A DNA stretch of 64,000 nucleotides from assembly GCA_037383845.1 (NCBI GenBank), contig JARRON010000023.1:62001-126000 (forward strand). The letters are read 5' to 3'. A program made the translations under genes and the position numbers. Origin of the DNA: JARRON01 sp037383845 (GTDB taxonomy: Bacteria; Pseudomonadota; Gammaproteobacteria; Steroidobacterales; XN24). Positions 50,942 through 58,679 of the stretch are shown here, one piece after another. Within the stretch, counting starts at the first letter, position 1; each line of letters begins with the position of its first letter. The notes beneath the pieces are model-generated. The model searched no databases. It saw only the letters and a program-made list of their open reading frames with translations, and was not told where the DNA came from.

Positions 50942-52869
50942 CAGCCCTGCTCCCCTTCCGTCACGCCCGCCTCGGCGGCGGCTTCCGCGGCAGCGGCATC
51001 CGCCTGGGCCTTGGCGGCCCGGTCGTCGCTGTCGGCAAACGCGTAACGGGCCTGGCTCTGGTAGGCGTGCAGCCGGTCCCGGCGCACCTCCAGCTCGCGG
51101 ATCGCAACGGTCTCCAGGAGATGGCCCTGGCGACCCATCAGCCGCTTCAGCTGAGCCTGGGCCTGGGCGACGCGCGTCCGCAGCCGCTTGATGGGAATGT
51201 CGTACCCTTCGTAGCTGTGCAGCGCGGCCTGGCGGGTTCGCACGAATGCCTCGTGCTGGGCCTTCATGCGGTCGACGACGACGTTAAGCTCGGCAAGGTT
51301 CTCGTGGGCCTCTGTGAACCGCTGGTGGTACTCGGTCTCCAGGCGCCACGTCAGGGCACCCTCCACCCGGGCCAGCCGCGCCTGAAGCATCTCGGTTTCC
51401 GAACCCTCGGCCCCGTCGAGCCGGCGCCGCAGGTCCGCGATCCGGGCCGACAGCACCCTCTCTTCAGCGGTGGCCAGGAACTCCGGCCGCGGCGCCACCA
51501 GCATGTCCTTGAGCCTGCGGTCGATACGTTCCCTCTGTTCCATGCGCAGCCGGATCTGGGCGTCCAGTTCGCGGAAGCGACTGTCGATCTCTGGCAGCAG
51601 GGGTTCGTAGTAGGCCCGGCGGATCCTCAGAATGTCATCGAAGGCATCGAAACTGCTCTCCCAGGCGCTGAGCTTCTTGCGCAGATCCTCCAGGTCGAGG
51701 TAGTTCTGCAGGGCCGTCTGGAAATCATGAGAGGCCATCAGGGACATCAGGTAGAAGGTCTCGGGTGTCTCCGGCAGCTGCCGCAGGCGAATTACCCAGT
51801 CCTTATTCTGGCGGATCTCCTCCCGGGCCAGCGCCTCCAGGAATTGCCCTTCACGGATGCTCCGGATGGAGGCGTCCACCTTTTCGAGTTCCTCGCCGAA
51901 GACCTGCACGGCCCGCCCGTAGAGGACGGCGGCCCGGCCATGGACTTCCAGGCGGCTGTACGCGTAAGGCAGTGCCAGCATGGCTTCCTGAACCGCCGCG
52001 TCGGTGGTCTGACGCTTCGCCAGCACGCCCCAGGGGACGAGAGCGCGGCGGAAGTTCTCGCCGGACGCATCGGCCCACCCGGCGCGAAGCAGGGCGACGT
52101 TGGAATACGGGCCTTCCATCCGAACGCGGTTGACCGACGCCTGCGCCGCGTCGAAGCTCGAGGCTTCGAACAGCAGGTTGCCGCGGGCGAAGTTAGACTT
52201 GTCGCGGATGGCGAGCTGACCCGTTTCGTCGCTGGTGATGCGGCCGGCCCGCTCCAGCTGCTCCAGGGCCTCGGTCTGGCGACCGTCCTGCAGCAGGGCA
52301 ATGCCCAGGTTGAAGGCGGCGAAACCGTCCAGGCCGTCTTCGTCCCTGAGGGCCTCCAGTACAGACACCGCCCGGGAGGGCTGACCCAGCGCGAGGTAGA
52401 CGTTGGCCCGGAGAAACTCGATGTCGTCCCGGATGTCCTCGGGGATTTCACCCTCGATGCGGTCGAGGGCCGTCAGGGCGTTGTCATACTGCCCCTTCTG
52501 GAAATGAATCCGGGCCAGGCGGAAGGCGGCGTCGTTTCGCACCGGCTCAGCCACGTCACCCTCCAGGACGGCGCGGATGGCGCGACCGGCCCGGTGATGC
52601 ATGCGGTAGCGCAGCTCGAAGTCGCCCACGGAAAACCTGGCGTCCCCGATGTGGGGATAAAGCGTGTCCCGGGCCGGCTCGTCCAGCCGCCAGTGCTGGG
52701 CCAGTTCCGTGTCCAGCCGTTCCAGGGCCTCGAAGTAGTGTCCCTGGTGGGCGTAGTAGAGGGCCTCGCCGAAGTACGGATCCTGGAGCCCCGCGGGCAT
52801 GGCGGCCCCCGAGGCCAGCATGCCTGCGGCCAGGCTGAAAGAAACCGCGGTGTGGCGGATGAGCCTCAC
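50941..52869 (-). CDS. Secreted TPR and coiled-coil protein
   Basis: A 642-aa periplasmic protein. The signal peptide ends near ASGAAMPAG. The N-terminal half (about 30-330) has TPR-like repeats (YFGEALYYAHQGHYFEALERL, YDNALTALDRIEGEIPED, RQTEALEQLERAG). The second half (about 390-620) is long coiled coil rich in Arg, Glu and Gln (RFRELDAQIRLRMEQRERIDR, ARIADLRRRLDGAEG, RTRVAQAQAQLKRLMGRQGH). It ends in an Ala-rich tail. The start overlaps the stop of the first gene by 4 bp. No recognised named family; likely a stalk or spacer of the envelope machine. Confidence 0.85.
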   Translation of the reverse strand: MRLIRHTAVSFSLAAGMLASGAAMPAGLQDPYFGEALYYAHQGHYFEALERLDTELAQHWRLDEPARDTLYPHIGDARFSVGDFELRYRMHHRAGRAIRAVLEGDVAEPVRNDAAFRLARIHFQKGQYDNALTALDRIEGEIPEDIRDDIEFLRANVYLALGQPSRAVSVLEALRDEDGLDGFAAFNLGIALLQDGRQTEALEQLERAGRITSDETGQLAIRDKSNFARGNLLFEASSFDAAQASVNRVRMEGPYSNVALLRAGWADASGENFRRALVPWGVLAKRQTTDAAVQEAMLALPYAYSRLEVHGRAAVLYGRAVQVFGEELEKVDASIRSIREGQFLEALAREEIRQNKDWVIRLRQLPETPETFYLMSLMASHDFQTALQNYLDLEDLRKKLSAWESSFDAFDDILRIRRAYYEPLLPEIDSRFRELDAQIRLRMEQRERIDRRLKDMLVAPRPEFLATAEERVLSARIADLRRRLDGAEGSETEMLQARLARVEGALTWRLETEYHQRFTEAHENLAELNVVVDRMKAQHEAFVRTRQAALHSYEGYDIPIKRLRTRVAQAQAQLKRLMGRQGHLLETVAIRELEVRRDRLHAYQSQARYAFADSDDRAAKAQADAAAAEAAAEAGVTEGEQG

Positions 52870-53447
52870 CAGTCCCCCAGGCTGATCCCGGAGCCGGAGG
52901 TACCGACGTCCGCAAGGGTGATCCCCACCAGCTTGGGATCCACGTCCTTGCTGAAACTGAACGTGTCGGTAGCGCTGTAGTCGTCGCCCCCGTCCAGCTT
53001 CCCTGTGACGGCCACCTGGAGCTCATGCTCGCCGGTGGGGACGTTGCCGGTGTAGATCCGCTGGACGCCTCCGGCCCGGAGTGCTTCCAGCTCCTTGAAG
53101 CTGTAGATGTAGTGGGCGACGAGCTCCCCGTCCATGTGGATGCGAACGGCATCAAGGCGGAAGCCGGGGTCCTTGAGCTCGACGAAAACGGCGACCTGAG
53201 TGTTCGACGGGAAGAGCAGCCGCTCCTCGAGCTGGCTCAGCTCGGCAGCGATGCCCAGGACGTCGGTCTTGATCTCCTGGACCTGCTCGTCGAGTCCCTG
53301 CATCTGCACCCGTGCCGCATCTTCGGCCTGGGCGGAAACAGCCAGGAGGCCGCCGAGCAGGCAGAAGGCCACGCAACACAGCAGCCGCAGGCGGCGGACA
53401 GAGCCGGCGGGCAGGCGCCAGTATCGGATGGTGATGAGTCGCGTCAT
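52866..53447 (-). CDS. Secreted coiled-coil/beta-domain protein, first gene of the riboswitch operon
   Basis: A 193-aa protein with an N-terminal signal or anchor (RLRLLCCVAFCLLGGLLAVSAQA). A short coiled coil follows (GLDEQVQEIKTDVLGIAAELSQLEERL), then a beta domain, LLFPSNTQVAVFVELKDPGF through AGGVQRIYTGNVPTGEHELQVAVTG. I chose the ATG at 53447, preceded by GAGGG; an earlier in-frame GTG at 53483 lacks a ribosome-binding site. The riboswitch aptamer ends about 75 nt upstream. Function unknown. The VQRIYTGNVPTGEHEL segment recurs, from memory, in proteins encoded beside ExbB/ExbD/TPR operons. Confidence 0.82.
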   Translation of the reverse strand: MTRLITIRYWRLPAGSVRRLRLLCCVAFCLLGGLLAVSAQAEDAARVQMQGLDEQVQEIKTDVLGIAAELSQLEERLLFPSNTQVAVFVELKDPGFRLDAVRIHMDGELVAHYIYSFKELEALRAGGVQRIYTGNVPTGEHELQVAVTGKLDGGDDYSATDTFSFSKDVDPKLVGITLADVGTSGSGISLGDW

Positions 53448-53520
53448 GGAAGCCCTCGTTTCACCGAAGGGGCAACGCGACACCGGTAACAGGCAATCGG
53501 ACCGTCAAGTCGGCCCTGGA

Positions 53521-53610
53521 TTCCGGCGGTCCCGCTGTCATGGGGCGTTTTAAGCGCCCTTTAGACCGGAGACTTTGCGTCGCCACCTTTCGGTGGTTTT
53601 GCCTTTTTCA
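53521..53610 (-). promoter_or_regulatory. Cyclic di-GMP-I (GEMM-I) riboswitch 2
   Basis: Minus-strand RNA: GGCAAAACCACC-GAAA-GGUGG, then the invariant GACGCAAAG, UCUCCGGUCUAA, a variable GGGCG...CGCCC hairpin, then AUGACAGCGGGACCGCC. All GEMM-I landmarks are present: GNRA tetraloop, the A-rich ligand-stacking segment and the tetraloop-receptor/P1 strand. The core runs 53603-53525, about 77 nt ahead of the first machine gene. There is no intrinsic terminator after it. Hairpin bases differ from the copy at 43433-43520 in a compensatory way, so both are under selection as RNA. Confidence 0.94.
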
Positions 53611-53651
53611 GAATGCGGTTGGAACTGTGACCCCATACACCAGCCCATGCC

Positions 53652-53667
53652 TGTGAAGGCCGTCACA
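53652..53667 (-). promoter_or_regulatory. CRP/Clp-type palindrome upstream of riboswitch 2
   Basis: TGTGA-AGGCCG-TCACA is a perfect match to the TGTGA-N6-TCACA consensus of the CRP/Vfr/Clp family. Its centre is about 50 bp upstream of the riboswitch 5' end, a position suited to activating that promoter. Which family member binds is unknown. Confidence 0.7.
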
Positions 53668-53779
53668 TATCTCTCAGGCCGGTTTAACAGCCGGACTTAC
53701 AGCTGGGGTTTTTTCAGGGTTTTTGTCCGCCTGCCGGGTGACCAGCCGGGGTGACGGGCATGTCCCGGTCACGCCGGTA

Positions 53780-53795
53780 TGTGAGGCGCGTCACA
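53780..53795 (+). promoter_or_regulatory. Second CRP/Clp-type palindrome
   Basis: TGTGA-GGCGCG-TCACA, again a perfect palindrome, lies 128 bp from the first and 58 bp upstream of the divergent SHOCT-like gene's ATG. It could control that gene, the riboswitch operon, or both. The region 53448-53852 holds only these sites, the riboswitch, and T-runs at 53708-53724; no gene is seen in it. Confidence 0.65.
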
Positions 53796-53852
53796 GAGCC
53801 GGGCTTTCCCATCGGAGAGAGTCTCCTGCAGACCCATGTCCAGGATGCGCCC

Positions 53853-54557
53853 ATGTCCCCGGCGACCGCAGAACACGTCCTTGCCGACCCGGATCTGCAC
53901 CACGAGCACATCGAGATGGAATCCGAGGCTGATCCGGTTGACCCTGCCCGGCTCGAACCCACCCGGACCGATGCGCGGCTGGTACACGACGTTGGCGACG
54001 GCCAGCAGATGCTGGAAATCTTCGACGGCAGCTACCTGCGCGTTGTGACCTCGTGCCCGCGTAGCGCCCCCCGTGAGTTTCGCTTCGATCTTTCGTTCCT
54101 CGACCCTGAACCGAAGATTCGATCCAGCCGGGGCTGGCTCCGCCTGGCTGTCCTCTTCGCGGCAGCCGCCGCGCTCGCCGCTGCTCTCATGCTGTCCGGG
54201 GGGAGCGCGACGGTGCGAGCCGCGCCCTGGCTCGGGCTGGCGGCGGTCGCCGGGCTGGCGGGTTGCATGGGAGCTGCGCTGCTGCACAGGCGCTCCCGCA
54301 GGATCGTCTTCCTGACCCGCCACGGGCGGGCACCGCTGCTGGCGCTGCAGCCCGTCGGCGAGGGCTCCCATGGGATCGGGGAGTTCGTCGCACGGCTCAG
54401 CTCCTCGGCCCGTGATGCTGCGGCGACGCAGCTGTATCCCCGCGCGCACCGGCTCCGAAACGAGATGCACGCCCACCGCCGCCTCCACGAGCAGGGCGCC
54501 CTGTCACCTGACGCGTTCGAGGCCGCCAAGAAGCGGATCCTGGCCGCCCACGGCTGA
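53853..54557 (+). CDS. Two-pass membrane protein with SHOCT-like C-terminus
   Basis: A 234-aa protein. The soluble N-terminal part has VHDVGDGQQMLEIFDGSYLR. Two membrane segments are at about 93-113 and 120-142 (WLRLAVLFAAAAALAAALML; WLGLAAVAGLAGCMGAALL). The cytosolic tail ends in HRRLHEQGALSPDAFEAAKK, close to the SHOCT motif (short C-terminal domain, LxxLxxxGxLTxxEFxxxK). The ATG at 53853 follows AGGA; in-frame starts at 53751 and 53760 lie on top of the CRP-like site and are rejected. It is divergent from the riboswitch operon. Function unknown. Confidence 0.72.
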   Translation: MSPATAEHVLADPDLHHEHIEMESEADPVDPARLEPTRTDARLVHDVGDGQQMLEIFDGSYLRVVTSCPRSAPREFRFDLSFLDPEPKIRSSRGWLRLAVLFAAAAALAAALMLSGGSATVRAAPWLGLAAVAGLAGCMGAALLHRRSRRIVFLTRHGRAPLLALQPVGEGSHGIGEFVARLSSSARDAAATQLYPRAHRLRNEMHAHRRLHEQGALSPDAFEAAKKRILAAHG

Positions 54558-54641
54558 CATTCTCGACCACCGTGGCGGCGCCCCCCCGGTTCGGGAGTGG
54601 GTTATGCTCCCTCCCCGGTCCATCCCCCAGGCCAGGGGCAA

Positions 54642-54953
54642 ATGAACGCCAAAGGCAACATCACCGGCGCCCGCACAAGCCCGGGCGGCGCGGAAATCGA
54701 GGAGCTCCGCCGGCTCATCGGGCGCCCGGTGGAGTACCGCGGCAGTGCCTGCACCATCCATGACGTGGTCCCGGACCCGCCGGTGCTCGTCCTGAAGCCC
54801 CTGGCTCATGGCCCCGGCATCCAGGCAGACAGCTTCGGCAAAGCCACGCGCCGGGCCCCCGGGTTCATAGAAATCCCGCTGTCCGGCGACGACGACGCCG
54901 CTCCGGACCCTCTGGCCGACGTCAGGCTTCTGCCTGAGCCAGAATCCGGTTAA
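54642..54953 (+). CDS. Conserved-looking hypothetical protein
   Basis: A 103-aa soluble protein with good start context (AGGGGCAA then ATG at 54642). The core IEELRRLIGRPVEYRGSACT then IHDVVPDPPVLVLKPLAHG looks like a small beta-barrel fold of the kind found in short gammaproteobacterial proteins of unknown function. The C-terminus is acidic. The 3' end overlaps the convergent kdsB by 32 bp. No function can be assigned. Confidence 0.7.
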   Translation: MNAKGNITGARTSPGGAEIEELRRLIGRPVEYRGSACTIHDVVPDPPVLVLKPLAHGPGIQADSFGKATRRAPGFIEIPLSGDDDAAPDPLADVRLLPEPESG

Positions 54954-55692
54954 CCCGTTCCAGGTCCTCTGGCGTGTCCACCCCCGCCGGGGGCACCTCG
55001 ACAGCCGTATCCGTCTGGATCCGCATGCCCGACCATAACGCCCGGAGCTGCTCCAGCCGTTCGATCTCCTCCAGGCGACAGGCCGGTTCCCCGGACAGCC
55101 GGCTCAGGGCGCCCACCCGGTAGCCGTAAATGCCCAGGTGCCTGACGGCTCCCTGGTACCTGCTCTGGGAGGCCGGCCCGGCTGGCGCCCCGTCCCGGTG
55201 CCACGGCACCGGCGCCCGGCTGAAATACAGCGCCGCGCCGCCGGCGTCGGCCACCAGCTTTACCACCTGCGGCGCCAGGTACTCTTCCAGGGAGTGAATG
55301 GGCGTCCCCAGGGTAGCCATGTCCGCCTCCGGATGGAGTACCAGCAGGTCCGCCACCTGGCGGATAACGGCCGGAGGCATCAGCGGCTCGTCGCCCTGGA
55401 GATTGACGACCAGGGCGTCGTCCGGCCAGCCGGCGCGATCGGCGACCTCGCTGATCCGGTCTGTTCCGCTGGCGTGGTCGGCGCGGGTCATCACCACCGA
55501 GGCGCCGAAGCTCCTGCACGCGGCGGCCACCGCCTCATGGTCCACCGCCACAGTCACCGAGGCGGCCTCGCTGGCGACGGCTTTCTCCCAGACCCAGCGG
55601 ATCATGGGCCGTCCGGCAATGGTGGCCAGGGGCTTGCCGGGCAGCCGGACTGAGTCGTAGCGCGCCGGAATGACCACGTGAAAAGGCTTCAT
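54922..55692 (-). CDS. kdsB: CMP-3-deoxy-D-manno-octulosonate cytidylyltransferase
   Basis: Activates Kdo with CTP for lipid A-core synthesis; cytosolic. The 256 aa open MKPFHVVIPARYDSVRLPGKPL, the nucleotide-binding loop of the family. The conserved VVNLQGDEPLMPP, RADHASGTDRISEVA and RHLGIYGYRVG are all present, as is the C-terminal VDTPEDLERVN. The ATG at 55692 overlaps the Trm112-like gene stop by 4 bp. It is the last gene of exbB-exbD-msbA-lpxK-trm112-kdsB. Confidence 0.96.
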   Translation of the reverse strand: MKPFHVVIPARYDSVRLPGKPLATIAGRPMIRWVWEKAVASEAASVTVAVDHEAVAAACRSFGASVVMTRADHASGTDRISEVADRAGWPDDALVVNLQGDEPLMPPAVIRQVADLLVLHPEADMATLGTPIHSLEEYLAPQVVKLVADAGGAALYFSRAPVPWHRDGAPAGPASQSRYQGAVRHLGIYGYRVGALSRLSGEPACRLEEIERLEQLRALWSGMRIQTDTAVEVPPAGVDTPEDLERVNRILAQAEA

Positions 55693-55901
55693 GGCCGTCG
55701 CTCCATCAGCTGCAGCTCTTCCGGTGTCACGTCCCGGGCGCGGCTCACCAGCAGCACGGGCACGCCGTCTTCTATAGGCCACGCCAGGCGGTCGCCACGG
55801 CAGACCAGCTCCCCGGATTCCCGGCGGTGAACCAGGGAACCCTTGCAGATGGGGCAGGCCAGGATGTCGAGCAGCATGGTATCCATGGATTTGTCGCTCA
55901 T
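55689..55901 (-). CDS. Trm112-like zinc-ribbon protein (YcaR family)
   Basis: A 70-aa protein. MLLDILACPICKGSLVHRRE gives one CxxC of the zinc ribbon, and ELVCRGDRLAWPIEDGVPVLL is the family's second half. The second cysteine pair is reduced to one Cys, as often in bacteria. In this genomic position it is the usual partner of lpxK and kdsB. The ATG at 55901 overlaps the lpxK stop (ATGA). The exact role in bacteria is uncertain. Confidence 0.92.
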   Translation of the reverse strand: MSDKSMDTMLLDILACPICKGSLVHRRESGELVCRGDRLAWPIEDGVPVLLVSRARDVTPEELQLMERRP

Positions 55902-56908
55902 CTTGAATCTTCCGCGCCCAGCCCGGGAACCTGCATCACTTTCTCCATCAGTCGCCGGCCGTCGTCCTCCAGGCGGGCACGCACCGGAACCTCCCAGGCG
56001 TGACCGGGCCGCCGGCGGCACTTCACTGCATCCTTGGCGGTCATCAGCACCGGGCCTGGATGGTCATCGCGGAGGAATTCCGCCGGCATCTCGCCGTGGT
56101 CCGGAAGCGGATGGCGGATGATGGTGAGGCCAGCGGCTTCCAGCATATGGAAGAAACGCTCCGGGTTTCCGATGGCTGCCACGGCATGGACGGGCCCTGA
56201 CGCGAACTCGTCCAGGGACCGCGTCCGGCCGTCGGACAGGCGGACGGCCGTACGGCCCTCCAGCGTCATCCGCACCGCCCCCGGCGGGCACCGGGGTCCG
56301 CCATTGCAGACCACCACGTCCACGTCTGCAAGGCGCTCCACCGGCTCCCTGAGCGGGCCCGCCGGCAGGAGGTGGCCGTTGCCGAATCCGCGCGCGCCAT
56401 CCACCACTGCCACTTCCAGGTCCCTGGCAAGGGCATAGTGCTGAAGGCCGTCGTCACAGATCACGACGTCGGCGCCCCCGGCGACGGCGGCTCTGGCCGC
56501 GGCCAGCCGGTCCGCACAGACCCAGACCGGCGCGCCGGTCGTGCGGGCCATGAGGGCGGGCTCGTCGCCCACCTCCACGGGGTCGTCTTCCGCCCGGACC
56601 CGGCGCGGGCGAGACGCCCCGCGCCCCCCGTAGCCGCGGCTGACGACGGCGGCGGCCACTCCCTCGTCCGTCAGCCGTTCCACAAGCCATATGGCGAGCG
56701 GGGTCTTTCCGGTTCCGCCCACGGTGAGATTGCCGATGACGATCACCGGTCGCCCCGGATGACCGGATCGCAGCAGGCCGCGACGGTACAGGCGGCGGCG
56801 CGTGGCCATCGACCGGCGGTAGACGGCCTCCAGCAGGCGCAGGCCCGCCGGCGGCCCGGCATCCGAGTACCAGGCAGCCAGGATTCTGCGGTGTTTGTCT
56901 TCGCCCAC
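55898..56908 (-). CDS. lpxK: Tetraacyldisaccharide 4'-kinase LpxK
   Basis: Phosphorylates the lipid A disaccharide precursor at the inner membrane. The P-loop is GNLTVGGTGKTPLAIWL. VVSRGYGGRG and DVVICDDGLQHYALARD, with catalytic Asp/His residues, and LLPAGPLREP are typical. The 336-aa length is normal. The GTG at 56908 gives MGEDKHRRILAAWYSD; the longer open frame upstream lies inside msbA. It follows msbA by 7 bp and overlaps the Trm112-like gene by 4 bp. Confidence 0.95.
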   Translation of the reverse strand: MGEDKHRRILAAWYSDAGPPAGLRLLEAVYRRSMATRRRLYRRGLLRSGHPGRPVIVIGNLTVGGTGKTPLAIWLVERLTDEGVAAAVVSRGYGGRGASRPRRVRAEDDPVEVGDEPALMARTTGAPVWVCADRLAAARAAVAGGADVVICDDGLQHYALARDLEVAVVDGARGFGNGHLLPAGPLREPVERLADVDVVVCNGGPRCPPGAVRMTLEGRTAVRLSDGRTRSLDEFASGPVHAVAAIGNPERFFHMLEAAGLTIIRHPLPDHGEMPAEFLRDDHPGPVLMTAKDAVKCRRRPGHAWEVPVRARLEDDGRRLMEKVMQVPGLGAEDSR

Positions 56909-56915
56909 GCCCCGC

Positions 56916-58679
56916 TTACGCCGCCTGGAACTGCATCCGGTGCAGCGCCGCGTAGGCGCCCTCGCTGGCCAGCAATTCACGATGGCTGCCGATCTCGATG
57001 ATGCGCCCCTGCTCCATGACGACGATCCGGTCCGCATCCTCGATGGTGGAGAGCCTGTGAGCGATCACCAGGGTGGTGCGGTTCTCCATCAGCGTCTCCA
57101 GGGCGGCCTGGATGTGACGCTCCGATTCCGTGTCCAGGGCGGAGGTGGCTTCGTCCAGGATGAGGATGGGTGCATTCTTCAGCAGGGCCCGGGCGATGGC
57201 CACCCGCTGACGCTGGCCGCCGGACAGGGTCACGCCCCGGTCGCCCACCTGAGTCTCCAGGCCGTCGGGGAACCGCTCTGCGAACTCCATCACGTGAGCC
57301 GCCCTGGCCGCGGCCTCCACCTCGTCCCGGCGCGCATCCCGCATGGCGCCGTAAGCGATGTTCTCCAGGATGGAGGCGTTGAAGAGCTTGACGTCCTGGC
57401 TTACCAGGCTGATCTGGCGCCTGAGATCCGGAAGGCGGTACTCCCGAACGTCATGGCCGTCCAGCAGCAGCTGCCCTTCGGTGGGATCGTAGAAACGGGG
57501 GATCAAACCCACCAGCGTGGACTTGCCGCTGCCCGACCGGCCGACGATGGCCAGCCGCTCGCCCGCCGGGATATCAAGGTTGATATCGTGGAGCACGCGG
57601 CCCTTCTCGGTCCTGTAGAGGAAGCTCACCTCGCGAAAGGCGAGTTCGCCCCGGGCGCGCTCCAGCGTCCGGGAGCCCCCCGGATTCTCGGAGGGATAGT
57701 CGAGCAGTTCGAAGATGCTCTGCCCGGCGGCGATGCCCTGCTGAAGCGGACCGTTGATGTTGGTCAGCCGCTTCAGCGGCGACATCAGGAGAAGCATGGC
57801 GCCGAGGAAGGACACGAAGGACCCCACCGTGACCTCCTCCCCCAGATCCGTCCCGGTGGCCACGAACACGACGCCAGCCAGGCCCATGGCGGCAATGAGC
57901 TGGATGACCGGTTCGCTGCCTGCCTTGGCGGCCACCAGCTTCATGTTCAGCCGGCGGTTCTTCTCGTTGACGGTCTCAAACTCCTCGCTCTCCTGGACCT
58001 CTCCGTTGAAGACCTTGACCACCTTGTGGGCTTCCAGCACCTGCTCCGCCGCCTGGGTTACGTCTCCCATGGAGTTCTGGATCCGTGAGCTGTACCGGCG
58101 AAAGTGCCGGCTCAGCACCCGGATCAGCCCGGCGATGAGCGGACCGGTGACGAGAATGAACAGGGACAGGTGCACGCTCACCCAGAACATGTAGGCCACC
58201 AGGCCGATGATGGTCAGCAGATCCTTGAACAGTGTGGTGAGCACCTGGCTGGTGGAGTTGGCCACCTGCTCGATGTTGAAGGTCAGCCGGGAAAGCAGCG
58301 CCCCGGAGGAATTCTCGTCATAGAACCGGCTCGGCAGGGCCAGGAATTTCTCGAATACCTCCCGGCGAAGCCGCTTGATGACCTGCCGGCCCACCCAGTT
58401 CATGCAGTAGGTGGAAACGAAATTCGCGATGCCCCGGACGAGAAAGATGACGATGATCAGCAGCGGCATCCAGCGCACGAACGGCGCCGGCTCGCCCTCG
58501 CTGAAACTTTCATCCAGCAGCGGCTTGATCAGGGCCGCGAACCCGGTCTCTGTGGCCGCAGAGACGACCATGCCCGCCATGGCCAGGGCGAACATGAACC
58601 AGTATTCCGCCGCGTAGCCGAGCAGGCGCCGGTACACGGCCCCTGGGTTGTCCCGGTAATCAGCCTCGCCGCGGCTCAC
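56916..58679 (-). CDS. msbA: Lipid A export ATP-binding/permease protein MsbA
   Basis: Homodimeric ABC exporter that flips lipid A-core across the inner membrane. The 587 aa have the N-terminal transmembrane domain (six helices, about 1-320). The nucleotide-binding domain has Walker A VGRSGSGKSTLVGLI, signature LSGGQRQRVAIARALL and Walker B ILILDEATSALDTE. GTG start at 58679 overlaps the exbD stop (GTGA). It is the central gene of the lipid A block. Confidence 0.97.
   Translation of the reverse strand: MSRGEADYRDNPGAVYRRLLGYAAEYWFMFALAMAGMVVSAATETGFAALIKPLLDESFSEGEPAPFVRWMPLLIIVIFLVRGIANFVSTYCMNWVGRQVIKRLRREVFEKFLALPSRFYDENSSGALLSRLTFNIEQVANSTSQVLTTLFKDLLTIIGLVAYMFWVSVHLSLFILVTGPLIAGLIRVLSRHFRRYSSRIQNSMGDVTQAAEQVLEAHKVVKVFNGEVQESEEFETVNEKNRRLNMKLVAAKAGSEPVIQLIAAMGLAGVVFVATGTDLGEEVTVGSFVSFLGAMLLLMSPLKRLTNINGPLQQGIAAGQSIFELLDYPSENPGGSRTLERARGELAFREVSFLYRTEKGRVLHDINLDIPAGERLAIVGRSGSGKSTLVGLIPRFYDPTEGQLLLDGHDVREYRLPDLRRQISLVSQDVKLFNASILENIAYGAMRDARRDEVEAAARAAHVMEFAERFPDGLETQVGDRGVTLSGGQRQRVAIARALLKNAPILILDEATSALDTESERHIQAALETLMENRTTLVIAHRLSTIEDADRIVVMEQGRIIEIGSHRELLASEGAYAALHRMQFQAA

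Noticed and set aside
53624..53640. Third CRP-like half site (TGTGA at 53626)
   Set aside because: The second half does not match TCACA; only one arm is present.
53704..53724. T-rich stretch resembling a terminator tail on the plus strand
   Set aside because: Only a 4-bp stem (CAGC/GCTG) precedes it and no plus-strand gene ends there.
53751..53852. N-terminal extension of the SHOCT-like gene from 53751
   Set aside because: It would run through a perfect CRP-type palindrome, begins with GTG and lacks a ribosome-binding site; the ATG at 53853 has one.
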